64,000 nucleotides of DNA from Corynebacterium massiliense DSM 45435 (GTDB lineage: Bacteria; Actinomycetota; Actinomycetes; Mycobacteriales; Mycobacteriaceae), in contig NZ_CP063189.1 of the NCBI RefSeq assembly GCF_028609805.1, positions 992,001-1,056,000 on the forward strand. Direction: 5' to 3'. The notes below the pieces were generated by a model. That model was not told the origin of the DNA. It searched no databases and was given only the letters and a program-made list of their open reading frames with translations. How positions within the stretch are numbered: position 1 is the stretch's first letter; every line of letters begins with the position of its first letter. The position numbers and the translations under genes were made by a program. Positions 55,487 through 64,000 of the stretch are shown piece by piece.

Positions 55487-56374
55487 CTAGTCGTTAATCA
55501 GGTCGCCGACCTTGTCGATGGCCTTTGCCAGCTTCTTATCGGCCTTGTCCTGCAGCTTGTCGGCCTTCTTGCCCGCCTTCTTGACGGCGCGCTTGCCCTT
55601 CTTCGTGTCGACATCGCTCAGCGCCTTGTCGGCCTTCTTCTGGGCCTTGGAGGCGTTTTTGACCACGGACTTCTTGGCGGTCTTGGCGTTCTTCTGCGCC
55701 GACTTCAGCCAGTCGTCCTTGTTGTCATCGATGAAGTCCTTGGCGTCTTCCACGTAGGACTTCGCGGTGTCGAAGAAGTTCTGGCCAGCCTCCTGCCAGT
55801 CGTCCTTGTTGTCGTCGACGTAATCCTTGACCTTGTCGGTCTTGTCGCTGAACCAGTCGGACGCGTCGTCGGCGAACTTCTGGGTCTCGGACTTGCCCGG
55901 CAGAGCGGACTGAACCTTCTTGGAGGTGCGCTTGCCGGCGTCCTCGGCGCGCCAGCGCAGCGACGGCTTGCCCTCGGTGTCCTGGGTGACCAGCACGAGG
56001 CCGCCGAGCAAGGCCACGGAGGTGAGGAAGCCGTTGCGGCGGGCCTCCTTGTCCTGGGAGTCCTTCGCGTTCCAGAACGCGTTGCGGCCGAGGAAGGACG
56101 GCAGGGAAGCCGCGGCCAGCACGGCGGCGGAGGTGCGCGGCGCCTTACCCAGCGCGAGCAGGGAACCGGCGCCGATCTTCGCGCCGCCCAGGCCCTTGGC
56201 CACGGTCTCCGGATCGTTCGGGACCAAGCCGCGGTAGTCCTTCGGCACGACGCCGCGGACCAGCTTCAGAGCAGACTCGGTCTCTTTCACGTGGTCCGCG
56301 GAGTTGCGGACGTTGTCCACCCCGTCGTAGATGAAGACGGAAGCCAGCATCGGGCGGGCAATCTTGCGAATCAT
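55487..56374 (-). CDS. DoxX-family membrane protein with long charged repeat tail
   Basis: 295 residues. DoxX-like N-terminal part: RKIARPMLASVFIYDGVDNV, a GLGGAKIGAGSLLALGKAPR span and LTSVALLGGLVLV. From about 160 the protein is a highly charged tail with two imperfect repeats, VKDYVDDNKDDWQEAGQNFF and AKDFIDDNKDDWLKSAQKNA, and an end of Lys/Ala/Asp helices (KAGKKADKLQDKADKKLAKA). The tail is longer than the DoxX domain and looks coiled-coil or nucleic-acid/wall-binding. Function not known. Isolated gene between the HelD and MBL genes, which read the same way. Confidence 0.75.
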   Translation of the reverse strand: MIRKIARPMLASVFIYDGVDNVRNSADHVKETESALKLVRGVVPKDYRGLVPNDPETVAKGLGGAKIGAGSLLALGKAPRTSAAVLAAASLPSFLGRNAFWNAKDSQDKEARRNGFLTSVALLGGLVLVTQDTEGKPSLRWRAEDAGKRTSKKVQSALPGKSETQKFADDASDWFSDKTDKVKDYVDDNKDDWQEAGQNFFDTAKSYVEDAKDFIDDNKDDWLKSAQKNAKTAKKSVVKNASKAQKKADKALSDVDTKKGKRAVKKAGKKADKLQDKADKKLAKAIDKVGDLIND

Positions 56375-56457
56375 TAACTCGTACTCCTTCTAGTGAGGTG
56401 TGACGTACTGTGTCGCCACAGTCTACGCGGATTCGAATAGCCTCGACGTCGCGCGCG

Positions 56458-57060
56458 TTACCAGCGCCGCTCGCGCCACTCCGCGAGCTGGGGCCGTTCT
56501 TCGCCCAGCGTGGTCGGGGCGCCGTGGCCGGGGCGAACCACCGCCTCGTCTGGGTACGCGTTGAACAGCCGCTCCGTGACGTCTTTGTACAGGCGGAAAA
56601 AGTCCCCCTCGGAGGCCGTCTTGCCCAGCCCGCCGGGGAAGAGGGAGTCGCCGACGAACAGGTTGGTGACCCCGTCGATGTCCGCGGCGGTGGCTAGCCC
56701 GCCGGGAGTGTGGCCGCGCAGGATGATGGCGGGCAGCTCGTGGCCGGCGAACTCGAAGGTCTCACCGTGGCGCAGCTCGACATCGACAGGCGCGGGCAGG
56801 GCGGGCGAATCGAGGAACGAGGAGATATGGCGCGCCCCGGTCGCAGACAAAATTTGGGAAAGCGCTCCGACGTGGTCGGCGTGGCGATGCGTGGTGAGCA
56901 CGGTGGTGATGTCCACGCCGGCGTCCCGGGCCAGCGCCAAGAGCGCGTCGGCGTCGGCCGCGGCATCGATAAGAAGGCCCTCGCCGCCCGCGGCCAGCAG
57001 ATAGGAGTTGTTGTCCATGTCGCCCACGGACACGTGGTGCAGCTGCAGCTCAGTAGTCAT
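56458..57060 (-). CDS. Metallo-beta-lactamase fold hydrolase (glyoxalase II-like)
   Basis: 200 residues. THRHADHVGA is the HxHxDH zinc motif near residue 57, with later ligands in LRHGETFEFAGHELPAIILRGHTPGG and FVGDSLFPGGLG and the final VVRPGHGAPTTLGEERP. Mycobacterial members of this group hydrolyse thiol esters; substrate not decided here. ATG 57060 was chosen; the longer frame to 57270 overlaps the divergent uvrA start. Confidence 0.88.
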   Translation of the reverse strand: MTTELQLHHVSVGDMDNNSYLLAAGGEGLLIDAAADADALLALARDAGVDITTVLTTHRHADHVGALSQILSATGARHISSFLDSPALPAPVDVELRHGETFEFAGHELPAIILRGHTPGGLATAADIDGVTNLFVGDSLFPGGLGKTASEGDFFRLYKDVTERLFNAYPDEAVVRPGHGAPTTLGEERPQLAEWRERRW

Positions 57061-57133
57061 GATTTCCACTGTACGGGTATCGTTTCCTAGCAGTTCCCAG
57101 TAAGCGATTCTCCTTTGGAAAGGCGGTATATAC

Positions 57134-59974
57134 GTGGCGGAGCGGTTAGTTGTGCGCGGCGCACGTGAGCACAACCTCAAAGGGGTAGACATCGACATCC
57201 CACGCGACAAGATGGTCGTGTTCACCGGGTTGTCCGGATCCGGCAAGTCGTCGCTGGCCTTCGACACCATCTTCGCTGAAGGTCAGCGCCGCTACGTGGA
57301 ATCGCTGAGCTCCTACGCGCGGATGTTTTTGGGCCAGATGGACAAGCCCGACGCCGACTACATCGATGGCCTCTCGCCGGCCGTGTCCATCGACCAAAAG
57401 TCCACCAACCACAACCCGCGGTCCACGGTGGGCACCATCACCGAGATCTACGACTTTTTGCGTCTGTTGTTCTCCCGCGCCGGCACGCCGCACTGCCCGG
57501 AGTGCGACGCGGTCATCGAGTCGCAGACGCCGCAGCAGATTGTGGACACGGTCCTGGACAACGAGGAGAAGCTCAAGTTCCAGGTGCTCGCTCCGGTGGC
57601 CCGCAAGCGCAAGGGCGAGTTCGTGGATCTTTTCGCGGACATGGCGGCCCAGGGCTTTTCCCGCGTGCGCGTCGACGGCGAGGTTCACCAGCTCACGGAC
57701 CCGCCGAAGCTGAAGAAGCAGATCAAGCACGACATCGACGTGGTGGTCGACCGCCTCCAGGTGAAGGCCTCGCAGAAGCAGCGCCTGACCGACTCGGTGG
57801 AAACGGCGCTGCGGCTTGCCGATGGCCTGGTCACCATCGACTACGTCGACCAGCCGGAGCTTTCCCACACCTTCTCCGAAAAGGCCTCGTGCCCGAACGG
57901 GCACACACTCACGGTCGAGGAGTACGAGCCGCGCGCCTTTTCGTTCAACTCACCCTTCGGTGCCTGCCCGGCCTGCGACGGCCTGGGCACTCGCCTCGAG
58001 GTGGACGAGGAGCTCATCGTCCCGGACCCGGACGCGCCGGCGGAAGAGGCGGTGCAGCCGTGGCACTCGAGCCCGAACTCGAAGTACTTCCGGCGCCTGG
58101 TCGCGGGCCTGGGCAACGCGCTCGACTTCGATCCGCGCACCCCGGTGAGCAAGCTGACCAAGAAGCAGCGCGAGGCGCTTATCTACGGCACCGAAGAAAA
58201 GGTCCGCGTCCGTTACAAGAACCGGTACGGGCGCATGCGTGACTGGACCGCCCCGTTCGAGGGCGCGGTGGGCTTTATCCACCGCAAGCTGGAGACCACC
58301 GATTCCGACTCGCAGAAGGATCGCCTGCTGCAGTACACCCGCCGGGTCCCGTGCAACGTGTGCCACGGCACGCGGTTGAAGAAGGAGATCCTGTCGGTCC
58401 GGCTGGCCTCGGAATCGCACGGCGAGCAGTCCATCGCGGGTCTGTCGGCGCTGTCCATCGAGGATGCCTCGGAGTTTCTGAACTCGCTGCAGCTGGGCCA
58501 CCGCGAGGAGATCATCGCCGGGGCAGTGCTCAAGGAGATCCAGTCGCGGCTGCACTTTCTTATCGATGTCGGCCTGACCTACCTGAGCCTCGACCGCGGC
58601 GCCTCCACGCTGTCGGGTGGCGAGGCTCAGCGCATTCGCCTGGCCACCCAGATCGGCTCGGGCCTGGCCGGCGTGCTCTACGTGCTGGACGAGCCGTCCA
58701 TCGGCCTGCACCAGCGCGACAACCAGCGGCTCATCAACACGCTGAAGCGCCTGCGGGACATCGGCAATACGCTCATCGTGGTCGAACACGATGAGGACAC
58801 CATCCGCCAGTCCGACTGGCTGGTGGATATCGGTCCGCGTGCCGGTGAGTACGGCGGCGAGATCGTCTACCAGGGCGAGCCCGCCGGCATCGAGAAGGTG
58901 AAAGATTCGCTGACCGGGCAGTACCTGTCGGGGGAGAAGGTCCTGGGCGTGCCGGACAAGCGCCGCCCGGTGGACCACGACCGGGTACTCAAGGTCGTGG
59001 GCGCACACGAGAACAACCTCAAAGACATCGACGTGGAGATCCCGCTCGGCGTCCTGGTGTGCGTGACCGGCGTGTCCGGCTCCGGCAAGTCCACGGTGGT
59101 CAACCAGATCCTGGCGAAGACTCTGGCCAACGATCTCAACCGTGCCCGCCAGGTGCCGGGGCGCGCCAAGCGCGTGGAGGGTACCGACCAGCTGGACAAG
59201 CTGGTCCAGGTGGATCAGTCGCCCATCGGCCGCACCCCGCGGTCGAACCCGGCGACGTACACGGGTGTCTTCGACAAGATCCGCCACCTGTTCGCCGACA
59301 CTCAGGAGGCCAAGGTCCGCGGTTACAAGCCGGGGCGTTTTTCCTTCAACGTCAAAGGCGGGCGCTGCGAGGCGTGCCGCGGCGACGGCACGATCAAGAT
59401 CGAGATGAACTTCCTGCCGGACGTCTACGTCCCGTGCGAGGTGTGCGGCGGCGCGCGCTACAACCGCGAGACGCTGGAGGTGCACTACAAGGGCAAAAAC
59501 ATCGCCGAGGTGCTCAACATGCCCATCTCCGAGGCCGCCGAGTTCTTCGAGCCGATCACCTCGATCCACCGCTACCTGGACACGCTTGTCGATGTCGGCC
59601 TGGGCTACGTCCGCTTAGGCCAGGCCGCGACCAGCCTGTCCGGCGGCGAGGCGCAGCGCGTCAAGCTCGCCTCCGAGCTGCAGAAGCGCTCGAATGGCCG
59701 GACCATCTACATCCTGGACGAGCCGACCACTGGCCTGCACTTCGAGGATATCCGCCGCCTCATGCTGGTCATCCAGGGTCTGGTGGACAAGGGCAACACG
59801 GTGCTCATCATCGAGCACAACCTCGACGTGATTAAGGCGGCCGACTGGCTGGTAGACATGGGGCCCGAGGGCGGCAGCGGTGGCGGAACCGTCGTCGCCC
59901 AAGGCACGCCGGAAGACGTGGCGAAGGTGGACGCGTCCCACACCGGGCAGTACCTGAAGGGGATGCTGGGTTAG
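57134..59974 (+). CDS. uvrA: Excinuclease ABC subunit A
   Basis: 946 residues. Two ABC modules: first Walker [17 protein letters not shown] near residue 33 and signature [18 protein letters not shown]; second Walker [16 protein letters not shown] near 648 and signature [17 protein letters not shown]. Zinc clusters are CPECD...CPNGH/CPACD, CNVCH, and CEACRGDG...CEVCGG. Recognises helix-distorting lesions with UvrB. GTG start (57134) after GGAAAGG. Confidence 0.97.
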   Translation: MAERLVVRGAREHNLKGVDIDIPRDKMVVFTGLSGSGKSSLAFDTIFAEGQRRYVESLSSYARMFLGQMDKPDADYIDGLSPAVSIDQKSTNHNPRSTVGTITEIYDFLRLLFSRAGTPHCPECDAVIESQTPQQIVDTVLDNEEKLKFQVLAPVARKRKGEFVDLFADMAAQGFSRVRVDGEVHQLTDPPKLKKQIKHDIDVVVDRLQVKASQKQRLTDSVETALRLADGLVTIDYVDQPELSHTFSEKASCPNGHTLTVEEYEPRAFSFNSPFGACPACDGLGTRLEVDEELIVPDPDAPAEEAVQPWHSSPNSKYFRRLVAGLGNALDFDPRTPVSKLTKKQREALIYGTEEKVRVRYKNRYGRMRDWTAPFEGAVGFIHRKLETTDSDSQKDRLLQYTRRVPCNVCHGTRLKKEILSVRLASESHGEQSIAGLSALSIEDASEFLNSLQLGHREEIIAGAVLKEIQSRLHFLIDVGLTYLSLDRGASTLSGGEAQRIRLATQIGSGLAGVLYVLDEPSIGLHQRDNQRLINTLKRLRDIGNTLIVVEHDEDTIRQSDWLVDIGPRAGEYGGEIVYQGEPAGIEKVKDSLTGQYLSGEKVLGVPDKRRPVDHDRVLKVVGAHENNLKDIDVEIPLGVLVCVTGVSGSGKSTVVNQILAKTLANDLNRARQVPGRAKRVEGTDQLDKLVQVDQSPIGRTPRSNPATYTGVFDKIRHLFADTQEAKVRGYKPGRFSFNVKGGRCEACRGDGTIKIEMNFLPDVYVPCEVCGGARYNRETLEVHYKGKNIAEVLNMPISEAAEFFEPITSIHRYLDTLVDVGLGYVRLGQAATSLSGGEAQRVKLASELQKRSNGRTIYILDEPTTGLHFEDIRRLMLVIQGLVDKGNTVLIIEHNLDVIKAADWLVDMGPEGGSGGGTVVAQGTPEDVAKVDASHTGQYLKGMLG

Positions 59975-60276
59975 GTGGGCATCGCCAAGCGCGGCATCGT
60001 CCCGCGTGGCGTTTTGTGTTTGCCCGCCGCCTAGTGCTATCTTCTTAACCACTACCGCCCGCGGACACTTTATCCAGGAGGTCGCGGGTCGCAAGCGGAG
60101 TTTCTCCCACCCCATGCCGCTACACGCAGGCTACGGGTCAAACGGTAATAGGAAGGCGGCGCGTCTTCCTATTCAGGTGAGAACTCCCCGCATGTCTGTC
60201 ACAGGCAGCGGGGTTTCTTCGTTTGTGGTCTCGGTAGGCGTACATACGTTTCACCCTTTTAGACCTAGGAGACACA
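59975..60276 (+). promoter_or_regulatory. infC leader with two hairpins (attenuator-like)
   Basis: 302 bases without a gene. AATAGGAAG / CTTCCTATT (60147-60173) forms a perfect 9-bp stem, and CCCCGC / GCGGGG (60186-60213) followed by TTTCTTC makes a terminator-like second hairpin before the infC ribosome-binding site. This is where L20- or IF3-linked control leaders lie in other bacteria; the layout suggests transcription attenuation of infC-rpmI-rplT. Near the left end is a copy of the 17-mer discussed in the findings (59978-59994). Confidence 0.6.
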
Positions 60277-60801
60277 ATCGCTGCTGAGCCTCGCATCAAT
60301 GACCGCATCCGAGTGCCGGAGGTCCGACTCATCGGACCGGAAGGTGAACAAGTAGGGGTAGTTCGCACCGACGACGCCCGAAAGGTTGCGTACGAAGCCG
60401 ATCTGGACCTGGTGGAGGTCGCCCCCAAGGCGAAGCCACCGGTAGTCAAGATCATGGACTACGGCAAGTACAAGTACGAGCAGGGACAGAAGGCTCGCGA
60501 GGCTCGCAAGAACCAGCAGCAGACTGTCGTCAAGGAACAGAAGTTCCGTCCGAAGATCGACGAGCACGACTACGAAACGAAAAAGGGTAACGTCGTTCGC
60601 TTCCTGGAGAAGGGCTCCAAGGTCAAGGTGACGATCATGTTCCGTGGCCGCGAGCAGTCCCGCCCGGAACTTGGCTTCCGCCTGTTGGAGCGCCTAGCTG
60701 ACGATGTCGCCGAGTACGGCGCCATCCAGACCAAGCCGAAGCAGGACGGGCGGAACATGACCATGGTCTTGGCGCCCATCCGCAAGGGCAAGAAGAAGTA
60801 G
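60277..60801 (+). CDS. infC: Translation initiation factor IF-3, ATC start
   Basis: 174 residues. The conserved N-terminus ([19 protein letters not shown]) begins before any ATG, GTG or TTG: ATC at 60277-60279, six bases after AGGAG, is the only fitting start. IF-3 genes are known for rare AUU/AUC starts that let IF-3 repress its own translation, so the same is inferred here. C-terminal domain contains [18 protein letters not shown]. First gene of the infC-rpmI-rplT operon. A tool restricted to common starts would place it at 60313 and lose 12 residues. Confidence 0.93.
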   Translation: MAAEPRINDRIRVPEVRLIGPEGEQVGVVRTDDARKVAYEADLDLVEVAPKAKPPVVKIMDYGKYKYEQGQKAREARKNQQQTVVKEQKFRPKIDEHDYETKKGNVVRFLEKGSKVKVTIMFRGREQSRPELGFRLLERLADDVAEYGAIQTKPKQDGRNMTMVLAPIRKGKKK

Positions 60802-60833
60802 ACCGCAACCGAGCTGAGAAGGACTCAATACTC

Positions 60834-61028
60834 ATGAAGCAGAAGACTCACAAGGGCACTGCCAAGCGCTTCAAGACGACCGGCAAGGGCAAGCTGCGCC
60901 GCGAGCAGGCAAACCGCCGCCACCTGCTGGAGCACAAGCCGTCCAAGCGCACCCGCCGCCTCAAGGGCTCCGTGGATGTCGCCCGCGCTGACCGCAAGCG
61001 TGTCAAGCGCCTGCTGGGCAAGGCCTAA
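60834..61028 (+). CDS. rpmI: 50S ribosomal protein L35
   Basis: 64 residues, very basic: [36 protein letters not shown] and VKRLLG at the end, the standard L35 marks. GAGAAGGA precedes the ATG. Confidence 0.97.
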   Translation: MKQKTHKGTAKRFKTTGKGKLRREQANRRHLLEHKPSKRTRRLKGSVDVARADRKRVKRLLGKA

Positions 61029-61109
61029 GTTTCGGGCCTTTCCGCCCATCAGAAACTCTTCATCACCACATCAAGCACACCTACGATCTGAACTGAAGGA
61101 AGTATCACC

Positions 61110-61493
61110 GTGGCACGAGTAAAGCGGTCTGTTAACGGTAAGAAGAAGCGCCGCGCAATTATGAAGTCCGCCAAGGGCTACCGTGGTGCGCGCTCCCGTC
61201 GCTACCGCGTAGCCAAGGAGCAGTGGCTCCACTCCATGACTTACGCTTACCGCGACCGCCGTAAGCGTAAGGGCGAGTTCCGCAAGCTGTGGATCCAGCG
61301 CATCAACGCCGCTGCCCGCATGAACGACATCACCTACAACCGTCTCATCCACGGCCTGCGCCTGGCTGAGATCGAGGTCGACCGCAAGATCCTCGCCGAC
61401 CTTGCCGTCAACGACTTCGAGACCTTCTCCACCCTGTGTGAGTCCGCCAAGGCCGCACTGCCGGAGGATGTCAACGCTCCGCAGGCTGCGTAA
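61110..61493 (+). CDS. rplT: 50S ribosomal protein L20
   Basis: 127 residues. N-terminal [20 protein letters not shown] and [15 protein letters not shown], then [20 protein letters not shown] and a C-terminal helix region. GTG start after GGAAGTATCACC. L20 is an assembly protein that also controls this operon in some bacteria. Confidence 0.97.
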   Translation: MARVKRSVNGKKKRRAIMKSAKGYRGARSRRYRVAKEQWLHSMTYAYRDRRKRKGEFRKLWIQRINAAARMNDITYNRLIHGLRLAEIEVDRKILADLAVNDFETFSTLCESAKAALPEDVNAPQAA

Positions 61494-61510
61494 CGCCTGA
61501 CTCTTTCCCA

Positions 61511-61556
61511 GAGCCCCTACGGATCCCTTGAAAAGCTGATCCGTAGGGGCTCTTCG
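61511..61556 (+). terminator. Terminator of the infC-rpmI-rplT operon
   Basis: Perfect 15-bp stem GAGCCCCTACGGATC / GATCCGTAGGGGCTC around a 12-base loop, then TTCG; a strong hairpin with a weak T run. Confidence 0.88.
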
Positions 61557-61621
61557 CGTGCCTTTAGCCACTGGTTGAGGGATGCGGGGAGGCGGCGGTG
61601 GCGGGAAGTAGGGTAGAGCGC

Positions 61622-62437
61622 ATGGCACTCGACTTCGAACAGGCTTTTACGGAACGGACCCCGCGCATCGTCAATGCGGCAAAACTGCACCGCGCAGGCC
61701 AGCGGCGCAAGGCGAAAGCCTTCCTCGTGGAGGGGGAGAACGCGGTCGATGCCGCCGTGTCCACGGGCGCTGCGAAGGACCTGTTTGTCACGGAGCGAGC
61801 GGCGGAACGCTTTTCGGAGGTAGTGACAGCCGCGGGCTACATGGACGTCTACATCCACCCGATTACGGATAAAGCAGCAAAGTCGCTGAGCGATACCGCG
61901 ACCACGACTGGGCTTTTCGCGGTGTGCGACCCGGTTCTGTGGAAGGCCGGGAAGATCCTCGCTGGAGGTCCTGATCTAGTTACCGTGCCGGTGGAGACTG
62001 CGGAGCCGGGAAATGCCGGCACGCTGATCCGCACCTCGGACGCGCTCGGGGCTGACGGCGTTATTTTCGCCGGCGAGACCGTGGACCCGCTGGGCTGCAA
62101 GGTGGCGCGGGCATCGGCAGGCTCGCTGTTCCACATCCCCGTCGCGCGCGAAACCAACATCAAGGACGTGCTCGGGCAGCTGCGGTCACGGCAGATGCAG
62201 GTGCTGGCCACCGCCCCGGACGGGGAGGCCGAGCTTGCCGATGTCGACCTCACCGCCCCCACCGCCTGGCTCTTCGGTAACGAAGCCCACGGGCTGGGCG
62301 AGCTGCAGGCGGAGGCGGACGTGCGGGTGCGCATCCCGCTGCGGGGGCGTGCGGAATCGCTCAACCTCGCGACCGCCGCGGCCATCTGTCTGTACGAGTC
62401 GGCACAGGCGCAGGCCGAAGCGCGGGCGGCGGAATAG
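61622..62437 (+). CDS. SpoU/TrmH-family RNA 2'-O-methyltransferase
   Basis: 271 residues. N-terminal substrate-binding part (LHRAGQRRKAKAFLVEGENAV), then the knotted SPOUT domain with motif 1 GNAGTLIRTSDALGADGVIF, motif 2 WLFGNEAHGLGE and motif 3 IPLRGRAESLNLATAAAICLY. Probably methylates 23S rRNA or a tRNA; actinomycete members between rplT and pheS are often called tsnR-like. ATG 61622 chosen; GTG 61598 would add eight residues. Confidence 0.92.
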   Translation: MALDFEQAFTERTPRIVNAAKLHRAGQRRKAKAFLVEGENAVDAAVSTGAAKDLFVTERAAERFSEVVTAAGYMDVYIHPITDKAAKSLSDTATTTGLFAVCDPVLWKAGKILAGGPDLVTVPVETAEPGNAGTLIRTSDALGADGVIFAGETVDPLGCKVARASAGSLFHIPVARETNIKDVLGQLRSRQMQVLATAPDGEAELADVDLTAPTAWLFGNEAHGLGELQAEADVRVRIPLRGRAESLNLATAAAICLYESAQAQAEARAAE

Positions 62438-63550
<1,113 letters not shown>

Positions 63551-63578
63551 CAAGACGACAGCAGGAAAGGGAAACTTC

Positions 63579-64000
63579 ATGCTCATTTCACAAAGTTGGG
63601 TCACCAACCTGCTGCAGCGGGGCGGCAACCCGGATTTCTCGGTAAGCTCCGCGGAGCTCGATAGCGCCTACGTGCGCGTTGGGTTCGAAACCGAGGGCTA
63701 TGCGGCCCTGCCCGAGATCGAGGGGCCGCTGGTCATCGGCCGCGTGGACGAAATCGAGGAGCTGACCGGTTTTAAAAAGCCGATTCGCTACTGCCAGATC
63801 GACGTGGGCGAGGCCAACGGCACCGGGGAAAAGCAGGGCATTATCTGCGGCGCCCGCAACTTCCGCCTCGGAGATCATGTCGTGGTGGCCCTGCCGGGTG
63901 CGGTACTGCCCGGTGGGTTCGAGATCTCTGCGCGCAAAACCTACGACCACATCTCCGCCGGCATGATGTGCTCGGCCGCTGAGCTGGGGATGGCGGCTGG
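63579..64000 (+). CDS. pheT: Phenylalanyl-tRNA synthetase beta subunit (5' part)
   Basis: First 140 codons, then the window ends. [20 protein letters not shown] opens the protein, and the tRNA-binding (EMAP/OB) domain is under way: [40 protein letters not shown] and [27 protein letters not shown] ends eight bases before ATG 63579. The rest lies outside the window. Confidence 0.96.
   Translation, partial: MLISQSWVTNLLQRGGNPDFSVSSAELDSAYVRVGFETEGYAALPEIEGPLVIGRVDEIEELTGFKKPIRYCQIDVGEANGTGEKQGIICGARNFRLGDHVVVALPGAVLPGGFEISARKTYDHISAGMMCSAAELGMAA

Noticed and set aside
57950..59569. A 539-codon open frame opposite uvrA
   Set aside because: Antisense shadow of a strongly conserved gene; composition typical of reverse-complement reading.

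Overview
The window is a high-GC actinobacterial chromosome segment, almost certainly Corynebacterium. Two conserved blocks carry family members and a gene order familiar from Corynebacterium and, in separated pieces, from Mycobacterium: fumarylacetoacetate-hydrolase family protein - isochorismate synthase - gltX - tRNA-Gln/Glu - ltbR/leuCD - mutT1 - gpsA - ddl - DUF3515 - thiL - ung - DAK protein - recG - rsmD - coaD on the left, and polA - rpsA - ptsG - coaE - uvrB - uvrA - infC - rpmI - rplT - rRNA methyltransferase - pheST on the right. The assignment rests on gene content, on the ltbR-leuCD pair and on a ptsG-type EIIBCA protein; no species call is made.

Left core (1-20958): tRNA charging, leucine synthesis, nucleotide-pool cleaning, phospholipid precursor, cell-wall, thiamine and CoA steps, DNA repair (ung, recG) and two identical tRNA-Glu genes flanking an amidohydrolase. 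Variable zone (about 21000-27500): a decayed operon (FAD/NAD(P)-binding protein with an in-frame TAA, Bcr/CflA-type exporter with a frameshift), then a divergently oriented MFS exporter + HTH regulator pair whose exporter is cut near its 5' end by a complete IS1249-like element with a perfect 8-bp target duplication.

tRNA-Leu island (27503-41591): three copies of the tRNA-Leu(CAA) 3' end mark two elements inserted in tandem. The left one is wrecked: a secreted Cys-rich protein with a 3-TM partner, a dead IS3-family element, a tape-measure fragment truncated on both sides by insertion sequences, an IS30-family element, and the last third of an integrase. The right one (33722-41591, 7.9 kb) looks intact and is laid out like a phage satellite: integrase, repressor, excisionase, small genes, a TOPRIM/RecA-like replication protein, a small-terminase-like protein and an orphan 369-aa protein, with no capsid, portal or large terminase. 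The tRNA's own terminator is stranded 14 kb away on the far side of the island.

Right core (41593-64000): DNA repair (polA, uvrB, uvrA), translation (rpsA, infC with an ATC start, rpmI, rplT, pheST, 23S rRNA methyltransferase), glucose uptake (ptsG), stress proteins (two Usp), and a HelD-type RNA polymerase-associated ATPase. An unexpected sequence-level signal is the 10-mer CTTNNCGATG, which I count 32 times in the core-like DNA and not once between 24062 and 41720.
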